From NCBI GenBank assembly GCA_029289265.1, contig JARFTX010000010.1, forward strand, positions 16,087-80,086: a DNA stretch of 64,000 bases, written 5' to 3'. Below are positions 1 through 7,991 of the stretch, one piece after another. Under the pieces are notes generated by a model, which had not been told where the DNA came from, did no database searches, and saw only the letters and a program-made list of their open reading frames with translations. Position 1 is the first letter of the stretch. Each line of letters opens with the position of its first letter. The DNA comes from Gammaproteobacteria bacterium (lineage in GTDB: Bacteria > Pseudomonadota > Gammaproteobacteria > Burkholderiales > Rhodocyclaceae). A program made the position numbers and the translations under genes.

Positions 1-1269
1 CGCCTGCACGCAGGCTTCCAGCGCGACGCGGTTCGCCGCGGCGCCAGCGGCGTTGCCCCAGGGGTGGCCAAGCGTGCCCCCGCCGAACTGCAGCACCGAG
101 TCGTCGCCGAAGATCGACACCAGCGCCGGCATGTGCCAGACGTGGATGCCGCCCGAGGCGACCGGCAGCACGCCGGGCATCTGGCCCCAGTCCTGATCGA
201 AGAAGATGCCGCGGGCGCGGTCCTCCTTGACGTAACGGTCGCGCATCAGGTCGATCCAGCCGAGCGTCGCGGCGCGGTCGCCCTCGAGCTTGCCGACCAC
301 GGTGCCCGAGTGCAGGTGGTCGCCGCCCATCAGTCGCAGCATCTTGGCGAGCACGCGGAAATTGATGCCGTGGCGCGGATTGCGGTCGATCACGCCGTGC
401 ATCGCGCGATGCACGTGCAGCAGCAGGCCGTTCTTGCGGCACCACTTGGAGAGGCTGGTGTGTCCTGCCCAGCCGATGGTGAGGTAGTCCGACATGATGA
501 TCGGCGAGCCCAACTGCTTCGCAAATTCGGCTCGCTCGTAGACGTCCTCCATCGTCGGCGCGGTGACGTTGAGGTAGTGGCCCTTGCGTTCGCCCGTCTC
601 GGCTTCGGCCTTCTCGATCGCCTCGTGGCAGAACTGGAAGCGGTCGCGCCAGCGCATGAAGGGCTGGCTGTTCACGTTCTCGTCGTCCTTGGTGAAGTCG
701 AGCCCGCCGCGCAGGCACTCGTAGACGGCGCGCCCGTAGTTTTTCGCCGACAGGCCCAGCTTGGGCTTGATGGTGCAGCCCAGCATCGGCCGGCCGTACT
801 TGTCGAGCTTGTCGCGCTCGACCTGGATGCCGTGCGGCGGCCCCGGGCAGGTGGTGACGAACCACAGCGGAAAGCGCACGTCCTCGAGCCGCAGGCTGCG
901 CACCGCCTTGAAACCGAAGACGTTGCCGACCAGCGAGGTGAACACGTTCACCACCGAGCCTTCCTCGAACAACCCCATCGGATAGGCGATGAAGGCGTAG
1001 AAGGCCTCGTCGTCGCCGGGCACGTCCTCGATCGCGTAGGCGCGGCCCTTGTAGTACTCGAGATCGGTGAGGAGATCGGTCCACACCGTTGTCCAGGTCG
1101 CCGTCGAGGACTCTGCGGCGACCGCCGCGGCCGCCTCCTCGCGCGGCACGCCGGGTTGCGGCACCACCTTGAACACCGCCAGGATGTCGCTGTCGCGCGG
1201 GGTGTAGCCCGGCTCCCAGTAAGTCTCGCGGTACTCCTTGACGCCCGCGTTGTAGGTCTTGCCTGCCAT
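1..1269 (-). CDS. cbbL: Ribulose-1,5-bisphosphate carboxylase large subunit, form I (3' end outside window)
   Basis: Catalytic large subunit of RuBisCO, which fixes CO2 onto ribulose-1,5-bisphosphate in the Calvin cycle (cytoplasm). The visible 423 residues start at the ATG ending at 1269, preceded by a strong ribosome site (GGAGGAGG). Catalytic motifs are intact: GCTIKPKLG around residues 164-172 (active-site Lys168), [11 protein letters not shown] around 188-198 (Lys194, the carbamylated lysine) and loop-6 [11 protein letters not shown] near 322-332. The N-terminus ([21 protein letters not shown]) is of the green-type form IA/IB kind and by memory most like proteobacterial form IA. About 50 C-terminal residues and presumably cbbS lie beyond position 1. 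It diverges from the LysR-type regulator at 1398. I see no disruption. Confidence 0.96.
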   Translation of the reverse strand, partial: MAGKTYNAGVKEYRETYWEPGYTPRDSDILAVFKVVPQPGVPREEAAAAVAAESSTATWTTVWTDLLTDLEYYKGRAYAIEDVPGDDEAFYAFIAYPMGLFEEGSVVNVFTSLVGNVFGFKAVRSLRLEDVRFPLWFVTTCPGPPHGIQVERDKLDKYGRPMLGCTIKPKLGLSAKNYGRAVYECLRGGLDFTKDDENVNSQPFMRWRDRFQFCHEAIEKAEAETGERKGHYLNVTAPTMEDVYERAEFAKQLGSPIIMSDYLTIGWAGHTSLSKWCRKNGLLLHVHRAMHGVIDRNPRHGINFRVLAKMLRLMGGDHLHSGTVVGKLEGDRAATLGWIDLMRDRYVKEDRARGIFFDQDWGQMPGVLPVASGGIHVWHMPALVSIFGDDSVLQFGGGTLGHPWGNAAGAAANRVALEACVQA

Positions 1270-1397
1270 GTCGCCTCCTCCGATGCGTGGTCGAGCGGCC
1301 GATGCCGTTGAACGCATCATGCAGGAGACCTAACATCAATAAAAGTCACGTTTTTCTATACTATGCATAGATTAATATCTATGTTTAGGCCACGACC
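1270..1397. promoter_or_regulatory. cbbL-cbbR divergent regulatory region with overlapping inverted repeats
   Basis: This 128-base gap is much richer in A and T than its surroundings. It holds a perfect 10-base palindrome CTATGCATAG at 1361-1370. A second inverted repeat overlaps it, with arms CATAGAT (1366-1372) and ATCTATG (1377-1383) around TAAT. TATACT at 1357-1362 could be a -10 box for the regulator gene. LysR-type regulators such as CbbR usually bind dyads between themselves and the divergent target, so these are the natural operator candidates. The binding assignment is inference. Confidence 0.6.
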
Positions 1398-2282
1398 ATG
1401 CGCCACACCACCTTCCGCCAATTGGAGATCTTCGAGGCCATCGCCCGGCACGGCAGCTTCACACGCGCGGCCGACACCCTTTATCTGACTCAGCCGACGG
1501 TGTCGATGCAGATGCGCAAGCTCACCGACGCGGTCGGCGCACCGCTGGTGGAACAGATCGGCAAGAAGATCGTGCTGACCGACGCCGGGCACGACCTTGC
1601 GCTCACCGCACGCGAGATCTTCCGCATCCTGGACCGCTTCGAGATGACGGTCGCCGAGCGCCAGGGCCTCGCGCGCGGGCGGCTGCGGCTGGTTGCGATC
1701 ACCACGGCGTCGTATTTCGCGCCGCGCCTGCTGGGCGAGTTCAGCCGCCGCTACCCCGGGATCGAGGTGTCGCTGCGCGTCAGCAACCGCGAGCAGGTGC
1801 TGGCGAGCATCGCCGAGAACCTCGACGACCTCTACCTGCTCGGCCAACCGCCGGAGGAGATCGACGTCGTCGCCACCGCCTTCATGGACAATCCGCTGGT
1901 GGTGATCGCCGCCCCGGACCATCCGCTCGCCGGAACGCGGGCAATTTCGCTCGCGCGGCTCGCCGCCGAGCCGTGGCTTGCGCGCGAGGAGGGCTCGGGT
2001 ACGCGCAAGGCGATCGAGCGCCTGTTCGCCGGCCTGGGAATCGGGATCGTGCCCAGGCTCGAACTGGGCAGCACCGAGGCGATCAAGCAGGCCGTGCTCG
2101 CCGGGTTGGGTATCTCGGCGGTGTCAACGCAGGCGCTCAACCTGCACCCGCCGGGGCAGTTCGCGATCCTCGAAGCCGAGGGTTTTCCGATCGTGCGCCA
2201 CTGGTATGCGGTGAGCCCGTCCGGGCGCACGCCGTCGCCGGCAGCACGGGCCTTCATGGATTTCCTGCTGGAACCGCGCTGA
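1398..2282 (+). CDS. cbbR: LysR-family regulator of the cbb operon (CbbR)
   Basis: Predicted transcription activator of the Calvin-cycle genes. The 294-residue length is normal for the LysR family. Residues 3-62 form the winged helix-turn-helix (RQLEIFEAIARHGSFTRAAD, then TQPTVSMQMRKL), and residues 90-290 form the two-lobed effector-binding domain. Divergent placement 128 bases from a RuBisCO large-subunit gene is the standard CbbR arrangement and is the main reason for the name; known CbbR proteins respond to metabolites such as RuBP, PEP or NADPH. The ribosome site before the ATG is weak. It could regulate additional genes. Confidence 0.9.
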   Translation: MRHTTFRQLEIFEAIARHGSFTRAADTLYLTQPTVSMQMRKLTDAVGAPLVEQIGKKIVLTDAGHDLALTAREIFRILDRFEMTVAERQGLARGRLRLVAITTASYFAPRLLGEFSRRYPGIEVSLRVSNREQVLASIAENLDDLYLLGQPPEEIDVVATAFMDNPLVVIAAPDHPLAGTRAISLARLAAEPWLAREEGSGTRKAIERLFAGLGIGIVPRLELGSTEAIKQAVLAGLGISAVSTQALNLHPPGQFAILEAEGFPIVRHWYAVSPSGRTPSPAARAFMDFLLEPR

Positions 2283-2360
2283 CGCGGCCGAAGCCGGCGT
2301 CTTCCTCGGCACGCCCCCTGCCGGCTCGGGGTGAAGCGACGCCGGGACAGCGTCACGCCG

Positions 2361-2546
2361 TCAGTGCGGCGGCTGTGGTGCCCGATCCAGGATGCGGCGC
2401 TGCACGTGCAGAGGCACACCATACTCGAGCATGTTCATCCCCGCGTTGGCCCGGTCGCCACCGTGCAGCAGATATTCGACGATGCGATCGACATACTGGC
2501 GCATGGCCCAGTCGACCCGCTGCTCCATCCCGTCCTGCGGATCCAT
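2361..2546 (-). CDS. Small conserved-looking hypothetical protein (61 aa)
   Basis: I do not recognise a named family. The ATG ending at 2546 follows a G-rich stretch (GGGGGGTGGG) that could serve as ribosome site. The product is acidic at the start (MDPQDGMEQRVDWAMRQYVD) and continues with an amphipathic segment (RIVEYLLHGGDRANAGMNML). This composition looks like real protein rather than the Arg/Ala/Pro-rich products of random frames in such GC-rich DNA. No signal peptide or membrane segment is visible. It is convergent with cbbR. The frame is open further upstream, but that extension looks noncoding. Confidence 0.5.
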   Translation of the reverse strand: MDPQDGMEQRVDWAMRQYVDRIVEYLLHGGDRANAGMNMLEYGVPLHVQRRILDRAPQPPH

Positions 2547-2934
2547 GTCCCACCCCCCGTATTGCACTGGCACGCGGTGCGGCGGGCCACACCAGCGGTA
2601 CCGAGCAGGCGGTCGTTTCGATCGAGCCAGACAACCGTCCCATGCAAAACACATGCCCACCGGCAGATTTCTTGTTCGAGTATTTTTCCCGTCATGTGAA
2701 ATCCAGCACAGTTCGTGCCAGATCGGAAAATCGCCCGTAAGTACATGAACCTGCACACACTCGAGCAGCGCACAAAGGGGCCGACGGGTTGCATGTGTAA
2801 AGTTTTCCGACAGTCGCGCGATGGGGCCAAGAGGGCAGCCCAATGGACGAGCGCTCCTGCGCGGAGCGCAGACCGCCCAATCGGAATTGAGTTACGCTGC
2901 GAGATCGACCACCGCAGACGCTACCCGCATTGAC
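2547..2934. other. Gene-free stretch upstream of xthA
   Basis: About 390 bases between the small hypothetical gene and xthA. It is less GC-rich than the flanking genes, particularly around 2660-2800. I see no convincing coding frame, tRNA, terminator hairpin or promoter with both consensus boxes. It presumably carries the promoters of both flanking genes. Confidence 0.5.
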
Positions 2935-3696
2935 ATGAAGATCGCCACCTGGAACGTCAATTCCCTCAAGATCCGCCTGCCGCAGGTACTCGACTGGCTC
3001 GCGGAGCACCGGCCCGATGCGCTGTGCCTGCAGGAGCTCAAACAGGAGGACAAGGCCTTTCCATTCGAGGAACTGGGCGCGGCCGGCTATCGGGCCGTCG
3101 TGAATGGTCAGAAGACATACAACGGCGTCGCGATCCTGGCGCCCACCGAACCCGAGCAGCCGACCCGCGGTATCCCCGGCTTCGAAGACGAGCAGAGGCG
3201 CCTGATCGCAGCCACCGTCGGGGGCGTGCGCATCGTCTGTGGTTACTTTCCCAACGGCCAGGCGGTCGGCTCCGAGAAGTTCGCCTACAAGCTGCGCTGG
3301 CTCGACGCGCTCGCGGCCTGGCTCGCCGGAGAATTGCGCACCCACGAGCGCCTGGTGCTCACCGGCGACTTCAACGTTGCGCCCGAGGACCGCGATGCCC
3401 ACCCCGGCTGGACCGACGAAATCCACGTCTCCGCGCCCGAGCGCGCCGCCTTCCGCAAGCTCACCGAACTCGGCCTCGTGGACGCCTTCCGCCTGTTCGA
3501 TCAGCCCGACGGCAGCTACTCATGGTGGGACTACCGCCAGGGGGCGTTTCGCCGCAACTTCGGCCTGCGCATCGACCACGTCCTGGTTTCGCCCGCGCTA
3601 CGCGATCACTGCCGCGCCTGCACCATCGACAAGGCGCCGCGCAAGCTCGAACGCCCCTCGGACCATGCCCCTGTCGTCGTCGAGCTCGATCTGTAG
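2935..3696 (+). CDS. xthA: Exodeoxyribonuclease III
   Basis: DNA repair enzyme of the ExoIII/AP-endonuclease family that cleaves at abasic sites and has 3'-5' exonuclease activity. The start chosen is the ATG at 2935 because the product then begins with the family N-terminus [15 protein letters not shown]; the frame is open further upstream. The 253-residue product carries the metal and active-site motifs in order: LQELKQ (Glu34), TYNGVAIL (61-68), [12 protein letters not shown] (143-154, with Asp145 and Asn147), RIDHVL, and the terminal SDHAP (Asp243-His244). Length is typical for the family. A Crp/Fnr-type gene follows after 31 bases. Confidence 0.95.
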   Translation: MKIATWNVNSLKIRLPQVLDWLAEHRPDALCLQELKQEDKAFPFEELGAAGYRAVVNGQKTYNGVAILAPTEPEQPTRGIPGFEDEQRRLIAATVGGVRIVCGYFPNGQAVGSEKFAYKLRWLDALAAWLAGELRTHERLVLTGDFNVAPEDRDAHPGWTDEIHVSAPERAAFRKLTELGLVDAFRLFDQPDGSYSWWDYRQGAFRRNFGLRIDHVLVSPALRDHCRACTIDKAPRKLERPSDHAPVVVELDL

Positions 3697-3727
3697 AATA
3701 TTCACCGAGCAAGGACCGGGAGCCGCC

Positions 3728-4405
3728 ATGTCCGCCACGCCGCATCAGACCGACCGACTCGCCGAACGTTATCCGATGGTCGCCGCGCTGCCGCCGTCGG
3801 CCCGCGAGCGCCTGCTCGGCGGCGCGCGCTGGGTGCGTGTGCCTGCCGGGAGCCTGCTTTTCGACGACCTCCAGGCCTGCGAGGGCTTCCCGTTCGTGAT
3901 CGAGGGCTCGGTGCGAGTCCTGAAGTGCGCCCCCAACGGGCGGGAGCTGCCGCTCTACCGCGTCGCGCCGGGCGAAACCTGCATCATCTCGTCGTCGTGC
4001 CTGCTCGGCCACGAGGACTACAACGCGCGCGGCATCGCCGAATCGGACACGGAGCTGATGCTGCTCGCGCGCCCGGTTTTCGACGAGCTGCTCGCCGAGC
4101 CGGCCTTCCGCGACTTCGTCTTCCATCTCTTCGCCGAGCGCATCGGGATCCTGATGCAGTTGATCGAGGAGGTCGCCTTCCAGCGCCTCGACCAGCGCCT
4201 CGCCGCCCTGCTGCTCGGCAAAGGCCGGGTGCTGCACGTCACCCACCAGCAGCTCGCCGACGAGCTGGGCAGTGTGCGCGAGTTCGTCAGCCGACTGCTC
4301 AAGGGCTTCGCCGCCCAGGGGCTGGTGCGGCTTTCGCGCGAGCAGATCGAGATCCTCGATCCGGCCGGCCTGCGCAAGCTGGCGAGCGAAGGGCGCCACG
4401 AGTAG
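3728..4405 (+). CDS. Crp/Fnr-family transcriptional regulator
   Basis: A 225-residue DNA-binding regulator. Residues about 25-125 form a cNMP-binding-type beta barrel. Residues about 165-205 form the winged helix-turn-helix, with recognition helix SVREFVSRLLK (182-192), so the Arg-Glu...Arg pattern that reads TGTNA half-sites in CRP-like proteins is kept (Glu185, Arg189). The N-terminal cysteine cluster of oxygen-sensing FNR is absent. Cysteines occur at 51, 67, 85 and 91 inside the sensor domain (GETCIISSSC), which could be redox-active, but the signal is unknown. The start ATG at 3728 follows xthA closely. A matching palindrome lies just downstream at 4441. Confidence 0.88.
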   Translation: MSATPHQTDRLAERYPMVAALPPSARERLLGGARWVRVPAGSLLFDDLQACEGFPFVIEGSVRVLKCAPNGRELPLYRVAPGETCIISSSCLLGHEDYNARGIAESDTELMLLARPVFDELLAEPAFRDFVFHLFAERIGILMQLIEEVAFQRLDQRLAALLLGKGRVLHVTHQQLADELGSVREFVSRLLKGFAAQGLVRLSREQIEILDPAGLRKLASEGRHE

Positions 4406-4440
4406 GCGCATTGGGCCCGGCGACCCCGCCCAATGCGCTA

Positions 4441-4456
4441 TGTAACCCAGGTTACA
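4441..4456. promoter_or_regulatory. Crp/Fnr-type palindromic operator upstream of DUF2892 gene
   Basis: The 16-base site TGTAACCCAGGTTACA has perfect 7-base arms (TGTAACC/GGTTACA). Read as TGTAA-N6-TTACA it has exactly the half-site spacing of CRP-family operators (TGTGA-N6-TCACA). It lies 35 bases after the stop of the Crp/Fnr-type gene, with its centre about 76 bases before the DUF2892 ATG. No T-run follows, so it does not look like a terminator. Control by the adjacent regulator is inference. Confidence 0.6.
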
Positions 4457-4524
4457 GACCGTGCGCCGCCGACTTGCTGAAATACGTTCACCGCACCCCG
4501 ATCAATATTCAACGGAGAACGCAC

Positions 4525-4719
4525 ATGAAAACGAACGTCGGTTCCATCGACAAGATTTTGCGCATCGTCGCCGGCCTGGTCCTGATCGCCCTGGCGATCA
4601 TGGGCATCGGCGCCCCCTGGACCTGGATCGGCGTCGTGCCGCTCGCCACCGGCCTGCTCGGCTGGTGCCCGGCCTACACGCTGCTCGGCGTCAATACCTG
4701 CCCGGCCAAGCGCGCCTGA
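4525..4719 (+). CDS. DUF2892 (YgaP-type) small inner-membrane protein
   Basis: A 64-residue membrane protein of the DUF2892 family, which is also found as the C-terminal membrane part of the rhodanese YgaP. It has a short charged N-terminus (MKTNVGSIDKILR), two hydrophobic segments (about 14-29 and 32-47) and the conserved tail GWCPAYTLLGVNTCP with Cys48 and Cys59. Start ATG 4525 has GGAG upstream. Stand-alone DUF2892 proteins commonly sit beside sulfur- or redox-related regulators; the function is not established. The palindrome at 4441 suggests control by the neighbouring Crp/Fnr-type protein. Confidence 0.85.
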   Translation: MKTNVGSIDKILRIVAGLVLIALAIMGIGAPWTWIGVVPLATGLLGWCPAYTLLGVNTCPAKRA

Positions 4720-4725
4720 CGACTC

Positions 4726-4784
4726 TGCCGGCCAACGGCCGGCACCACGAGTTTCGGGCGGCCTCGGGCCGCCCGATTCTATTT
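4726..4784. terminator. Tandem hairpins between convergent DUF2892 gene and rsmA
   Basis: The first hairpin has stem TGCCGGCC/GGCCGGCA (4726-4733 and 4737-4744) with loop AAC. The second has a 10-base stem TCGGGCGGCC/GGCCGCCCGA (4754-4763 and 4767-4776) with loop TCG, followed by TTCTATTT. It fits a plus-strand intrinsic terminator and overlaps the rsmA stop; a role for the minus strand is less clear. Confidence 0.7.
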
Positions 4785-5576
4785 GGGTCCGCTGCCCTGC
4801 CCCGCGCCGGCGGCGACCCGATTGGCGATGGCGACGAAGTCGGCGAGCGCGAGCCGTTCGCCGCGCAGACCGGCATCGATGCCGAGCGCCGCAAGCCCCG
4901 CCTCGTCGATGAACTCTCGCAGGGTGTTGCGCAGAGTCTTGCGCCGCTGGCCGAACGCCGCGGCGACGACGCACCCCAGCAGCGCCTCGTCGCGCGCCTC
5001 CAGCACCTCTGCCGGCCGCGGCTCCATGCGCACGATGCTCGAGGTGACCTGAGGTGCAGGGCGGAAGGCCTCGGGCGGGACGTCGAACAGGTGCGCCATG
5101 CGAAAGCGGTACTGCAGCATCACCGAGAGGCGCCCGTAGTCCGCGCTGCCGGGCTCGGCGACCATGCGCATCACGACCTCCTTTTGCAGCATGAAGGTCA
5201 GGTCACGCAGCCGCGAGGCGTAATCCGCAAGGTGAAAGAGCAGCGGTGTCGAGATGTTGTAGGGCAGATTGCCGACCACGCGCAGCGGCGCACCCAGCGT
5301 GCCGAAGTCGAAATCGAGCGCGTCGCCCTCGTGGATTGTGAGCCGCGCCGCGTCGTGACGGCGGCGCAGGCGGGCGATCAGGTCGCGGTCGATCTCGACC
5401 ACGTGCAGATGGTCGACGCGCTCGAGCAGCGGCTCGGTGAGCGCGCCCAGGCCGGGTCCGATCTCCACCAGCACGTCGCCGGGCCGGGGTCGCACCGCAT
5501 CGACGATCCGGCCGATGATGTCCTGATCGACCAGGAAGTTCTGCCCGAAACGCTTGCGGGCGCGATGACCGCTCAT
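4779..5576 (-). CDS. rsmA: 16S rRNA (adenine1518/1519-N6)-dimethyltransferase
   Basis: KsgA/RsmA dimethylates two adenines in the 3'-terminal helix of 16S rRNA during 30S maturation, using S-adenosylmethionine. The 265-residue product shows FGQNFLVD (10-17), SAM-binding motif [12 protein letters not shown] (37-47) and the catalytic NLPYNIS (103-109). The C-terminal helical domain has [12 protein letters not shown]. The start is set by a 4-base overlap with the upstream pdxA stop (ATGA), so surA, pdxA and rsmA form one translationally coupled operon, as in many proteobacteria. Confidence 0.96.
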   Translation of the reverse strand: MSGHRARKRFGQNFLVDQDIIGRIVDAVRPRPGDVLVEIGPGLGALTEPLLERVDHLHVVEIDRDLIARLRRRHDAARLTIHEGDALDFDFGTLGAPLRVVGNLPYNISTPLLFHLADYASRLRDLTFMLQKEVVMRMVAEPGSADYGRLSVMLQYRFRMAHLFDVPPEAFRPAPQVTSSIVRMEPRPAEVLEARDEALLGCVVAAAFGQRRKTLRNTLREFIDEAGLAALGIDAGLRGERLALADFVAIANRVAAGAGQGSGPK

Positions 5577-6580
5577 GAGAGCGCCCCTGCCCGCACGTCT
5601 GCCATTGCAATCGCCAGCTCGACCGCTGCAATCAGGCTGCCCGGATCGGCCCGGCCGGTGCCGGCAAGGTCGAGCGCGGTGCCGTGGTCGACCGAGGTGC
5701 GCACGATCGGCAGCCCCAGCGTGACATTGACCCCGCCGCCGAAGCTCGCGTGCTTGAGCACGGGCAGGCCCTGGTCGTGATACATCGCAAGCACCGCATC
5801 GCCACGCGCCAGCGTGTGCGGCACGAACAGGGTGTCGGCCGGCAGCGGACCGACGAGGTCCATGCCTTCGCCGCGCAACCGATCCAACACCGGGGCGATG
5901 ACCTCGATTTCCTCGCGGCCCATGTGGCCGCCCTCGCCGGCATGCGGATTGAGCCCGGCCACCAGGATGCGCGGTACGGCAAGGCCGAAGCGCGCGACCA
6001 GGTCGCGATGCAGGATGCGCAGAGTCTCGTCGAGCATCGCCTCGGTGATCGCCGCCGGCACCCGTGCGAGCGGCAGATGGGTCGTCGCCAGCGCGACCCG
6101 CAGCCCGCCGCCCACCAGCATCATCACCACGCGCGGCGTGCCGGTGCGCTCGGCGAGATACTCGGTGTGGCCACTGAAGGCGATGCCTGCGTCGTTGATG
6201 ACGCCCTTGTGCACGGGCGCTGTCACCATGGCGGCGAACTCGCCGCGCCGGCAGCCGTCGATGGCCCGATCGAGCAGGGCAAGCACGTACGGCGCGTTGG
6301 ACGGGTCGAGGATACCGGCCTGTGCCGGCGCACACAGGCCGACGTGCAGGACTTCCAGCACGCCTGTTCGCGGCATCGACTCGGGCGCCCACTCGACCAC
6401 CGTGACAGTGGGCTGCCGTCCGGCGAGGCGCGCACGGATCAGGCCGATGTCGCCGAGCACGACCAGTCTTGCCGGCCAGGTGCGCCCGGCGAGCGCACTG
6501 CACAACTCCGGACCGACGCCCGCCGGCTCGCCGCTGGTGATCGCCAGGACGGGGACGTTGCCGGCCACGAAGCGAGTCAC
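5573..6580 (-). CDS. pdxA: 4-hydroxythreonine-4-phosphate dehydrogenase
   Basis: NAD(P)-dependent enzyme of pyridoxal-5'-phosphate synthesis. The GTG start ending at 6580 was chosen because it overlaps the surA stop as GTGA and gives [20 protein letters not shown], the normal N-terminus; the frame remains open upstream inside surA. The product is 335 residues, typical length. Family motifs in order are [41 protein letters not shown] and [12 protein letters not shown], which include the histidines expected to bind the metal. It overlaps rsmA downstream by 4 bases. Confidence 0.95.
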   Translation of the reverse strand: MTRFVAGNVPVLAITSGEPAGVGPELCSALAGRTWPARLVVLGDIGLIRARLAGRQPTVTVVEWAPESMPRTGVLEVLHVGLCAPAQAGILDPSNAPYVLALLDRAIDGCRRGEFAAMVTAPVHKGVINDAGIAFSGHTEYLAERTGTPRVVMMLVGGGLRVALATTHLPLARVPAAITEAMLDETLRILHRDLVARFGLAVPRILVAGLNPHAGEGGHMGREEIEVIAPVLDRLRGEGMDLVGPLPADTLFVPHTLARGDAVLAMYHDQGLPVLKHASFGGGVNVTLGLPIVRTSVDHGTALDLAGTGRADPGSLIAAVELAIAMADVRAGALS

Positions 6581-7890
6581 TCCCGCTCGAGCCGGAACTC
6601 GACGTAGGTGCTGTCGCGCATCTCGCGCAGCCACTCCTCGTAGGCCTCGTCGGCCTTGCGCTGGCGCAGCGCGCCGCGCGCGACGTTGCGCCGGCGCTCG
6701 TCCGAGACGTCCTCGGCGCGCCGCTCCATCACCTGGATGAGATGCCAGCCGAAGGGCGAGCGCACCGGCTCGCTGACCTCGCCAGGCGCGAGCGCATCCA
6801 TCGCCCGCTCGAACTGCGGCACGGTGTCGCCCGGATACAGCCAGCCGAGATCGCCGCCCTTGGCGCCCGAAAGGTCGACCGAGTGCACGCGCGCCAGTTC
6901 GGCGAAGTCCTCGCCGTGCACGACGCGCTCACGCAGCGCGAGCAGGCGGCTCTGCGCCTCGCCGTCGGAGAGCACTTCGGAGGTGCGCAGCAGGATGTGG
7001 CGCGCCCGCGTCTGCTCGACCTGCTCTGCGCCAGCCAGCTCGCCGCCGCGTGCGGCCACCAGCTTGACGATGTGGAGTCCCGCCGCGCTGCGCATCACCG
7101 GCGACACCTGCCCCGCCTGGAGTGTGCGCACCGCTTCGGCGAAGAGGCCCGGCAGGCGGTCCTGGGTGCGCCAGCCGATCGAGCCGCCTTCGAGCGCATC
7201 GGGGGCGTCCGACAGCGCGGCGGCGACCTGGCCGAAGTCCTCGCCGGCCTGAAGGCGGCGCACGGCCTCCTGGGCGCGCGCGTTGATCCGATCGACATCC
7301 TGCTGGGTGGGCGACTCGGGCGCGCGGATCAGGATGTGCGCGAGCAGGAACTCGCGCCCCGAGAACGCATCCGGGTTGTTCGCGAGGAACATGTCGACCT
7401 CGGCGTCGGTGACCGTGACCCGGCTGTCGACCTCGCGCTCGCGCAGGCGGCTCAGCAGGATCTCGGTGCGGATCTCGTCGCGGAAGCGCGTCCAGGGGAT
7501 GCCGTCCTGATCGAGCGCGGCGCGCAGTTCCGCTTCGGACAAGTCGTTGTTCTCGGCGATGCGCGCGATGGCGCGTTCGAGGGTCGCCTCGTCGACCCGG
7601 AGGCCGGTCTCATTGGCGAGCTGGATCTGTGCGCGCTCGAGGATCAGGCGCTCGAGGATCTGCCGCTCCAGCACGTCCTCGGGCGGCAACTGGATGCCCT
7701 GGCGCTCGAGCTGGGCGACGATCTGGCGCATGCGGTTGCGCAACTCGACCTCGGTGACGACCTGATTGTTCACGACGGCGATGACGCGGTCGACGGCGAC
7801 CGACTGCTGCGCCTGGAGCGGCTCGGAAAAGAGGACCACCATCGCCACAGCGGCGGCGGCCATCAGGCTGGGTGCGGAAATCATGGGCAT
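6577..7890 (-). CDS. surA: Periplasmic peptidyl-prolyl isomerase / outer-membrane protein chaperone SurA
   Basis: Chaperone that escorts unfolded beta-barrel proteins, including LptD, across the periplasm. The 437-residue protein has a signal peptide (about 1-28, ending LQAQQ), a helical N-terminal chaperone domain (about 30-175) and two parvulin domains, starting near residue 182 ([14 protein letters not shown]) and residue 297 ([11 protein letters not shown]). The short C-terminal helix returns to the core. It heads the surA-pdxA-rsmA operon, and lptD lies 101 bases upstream on the same strand, so all four may be cotranscribed. Confidence 0.95.
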   Translation of the reverse strand: MPMISAPSLMAAAAVAMVVLFSEPLQAQQSVAVDRVIAVVNNQVVTEVELRNRMRQIVAQLERQGIQLPPEDVLERQILERLILERAQIQLANETGLRVDEATLERAIARIAENNDLSEAELRAALDQDGIPWTRFRDEIRTEILLSRLREREVDSRVTVTDAEVDMFLANNPDAFSGREFLLAHILIRAPESPTQQDVDRINARAQEAVRRLQAGEDFGQVAAALSDAPDALEGGSIGWRTQDRLPGLFAEAVRTLQAGQVSPVMRSAAGLHIVKLVAARGGELAGAEQVEQTRARHILLRTSEVLSDGEAQSRLLALRERVVHGEDFAELARVHSVDLSGAKGGDLGWLYPGDTVPQFERAMDALAPGEVSEPVRSPFGWHLIQVMERRAEDVSDERRRNVARGALRQRKADEAYEEWLREMRDSTYVEFRLERE

Positions 7891-7991
7891 GGAGTGCGAA
7901 CTCGATTATGGGCTGGGTAGGTTTGCAATGGGCGCCTTGCCCCGGGCCTCGCGAACGGATCGGCGGTCTGCGGCGATCATGTCACAGCGGC

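Noticed and set aside
64..1311. A 415-codon plus-strand open frame at the window start
   Set aside because: It is the antisense of the RuBisCO large-subunit gene, which has intact catalytic motifs on the minus strand.
4441..4456. Terminator after the Crp/Fnr-type gene
   Set aside because: The palindrome has a two-base centre, no T-run and exact Crp operator spacing, so an operator is the better reading.
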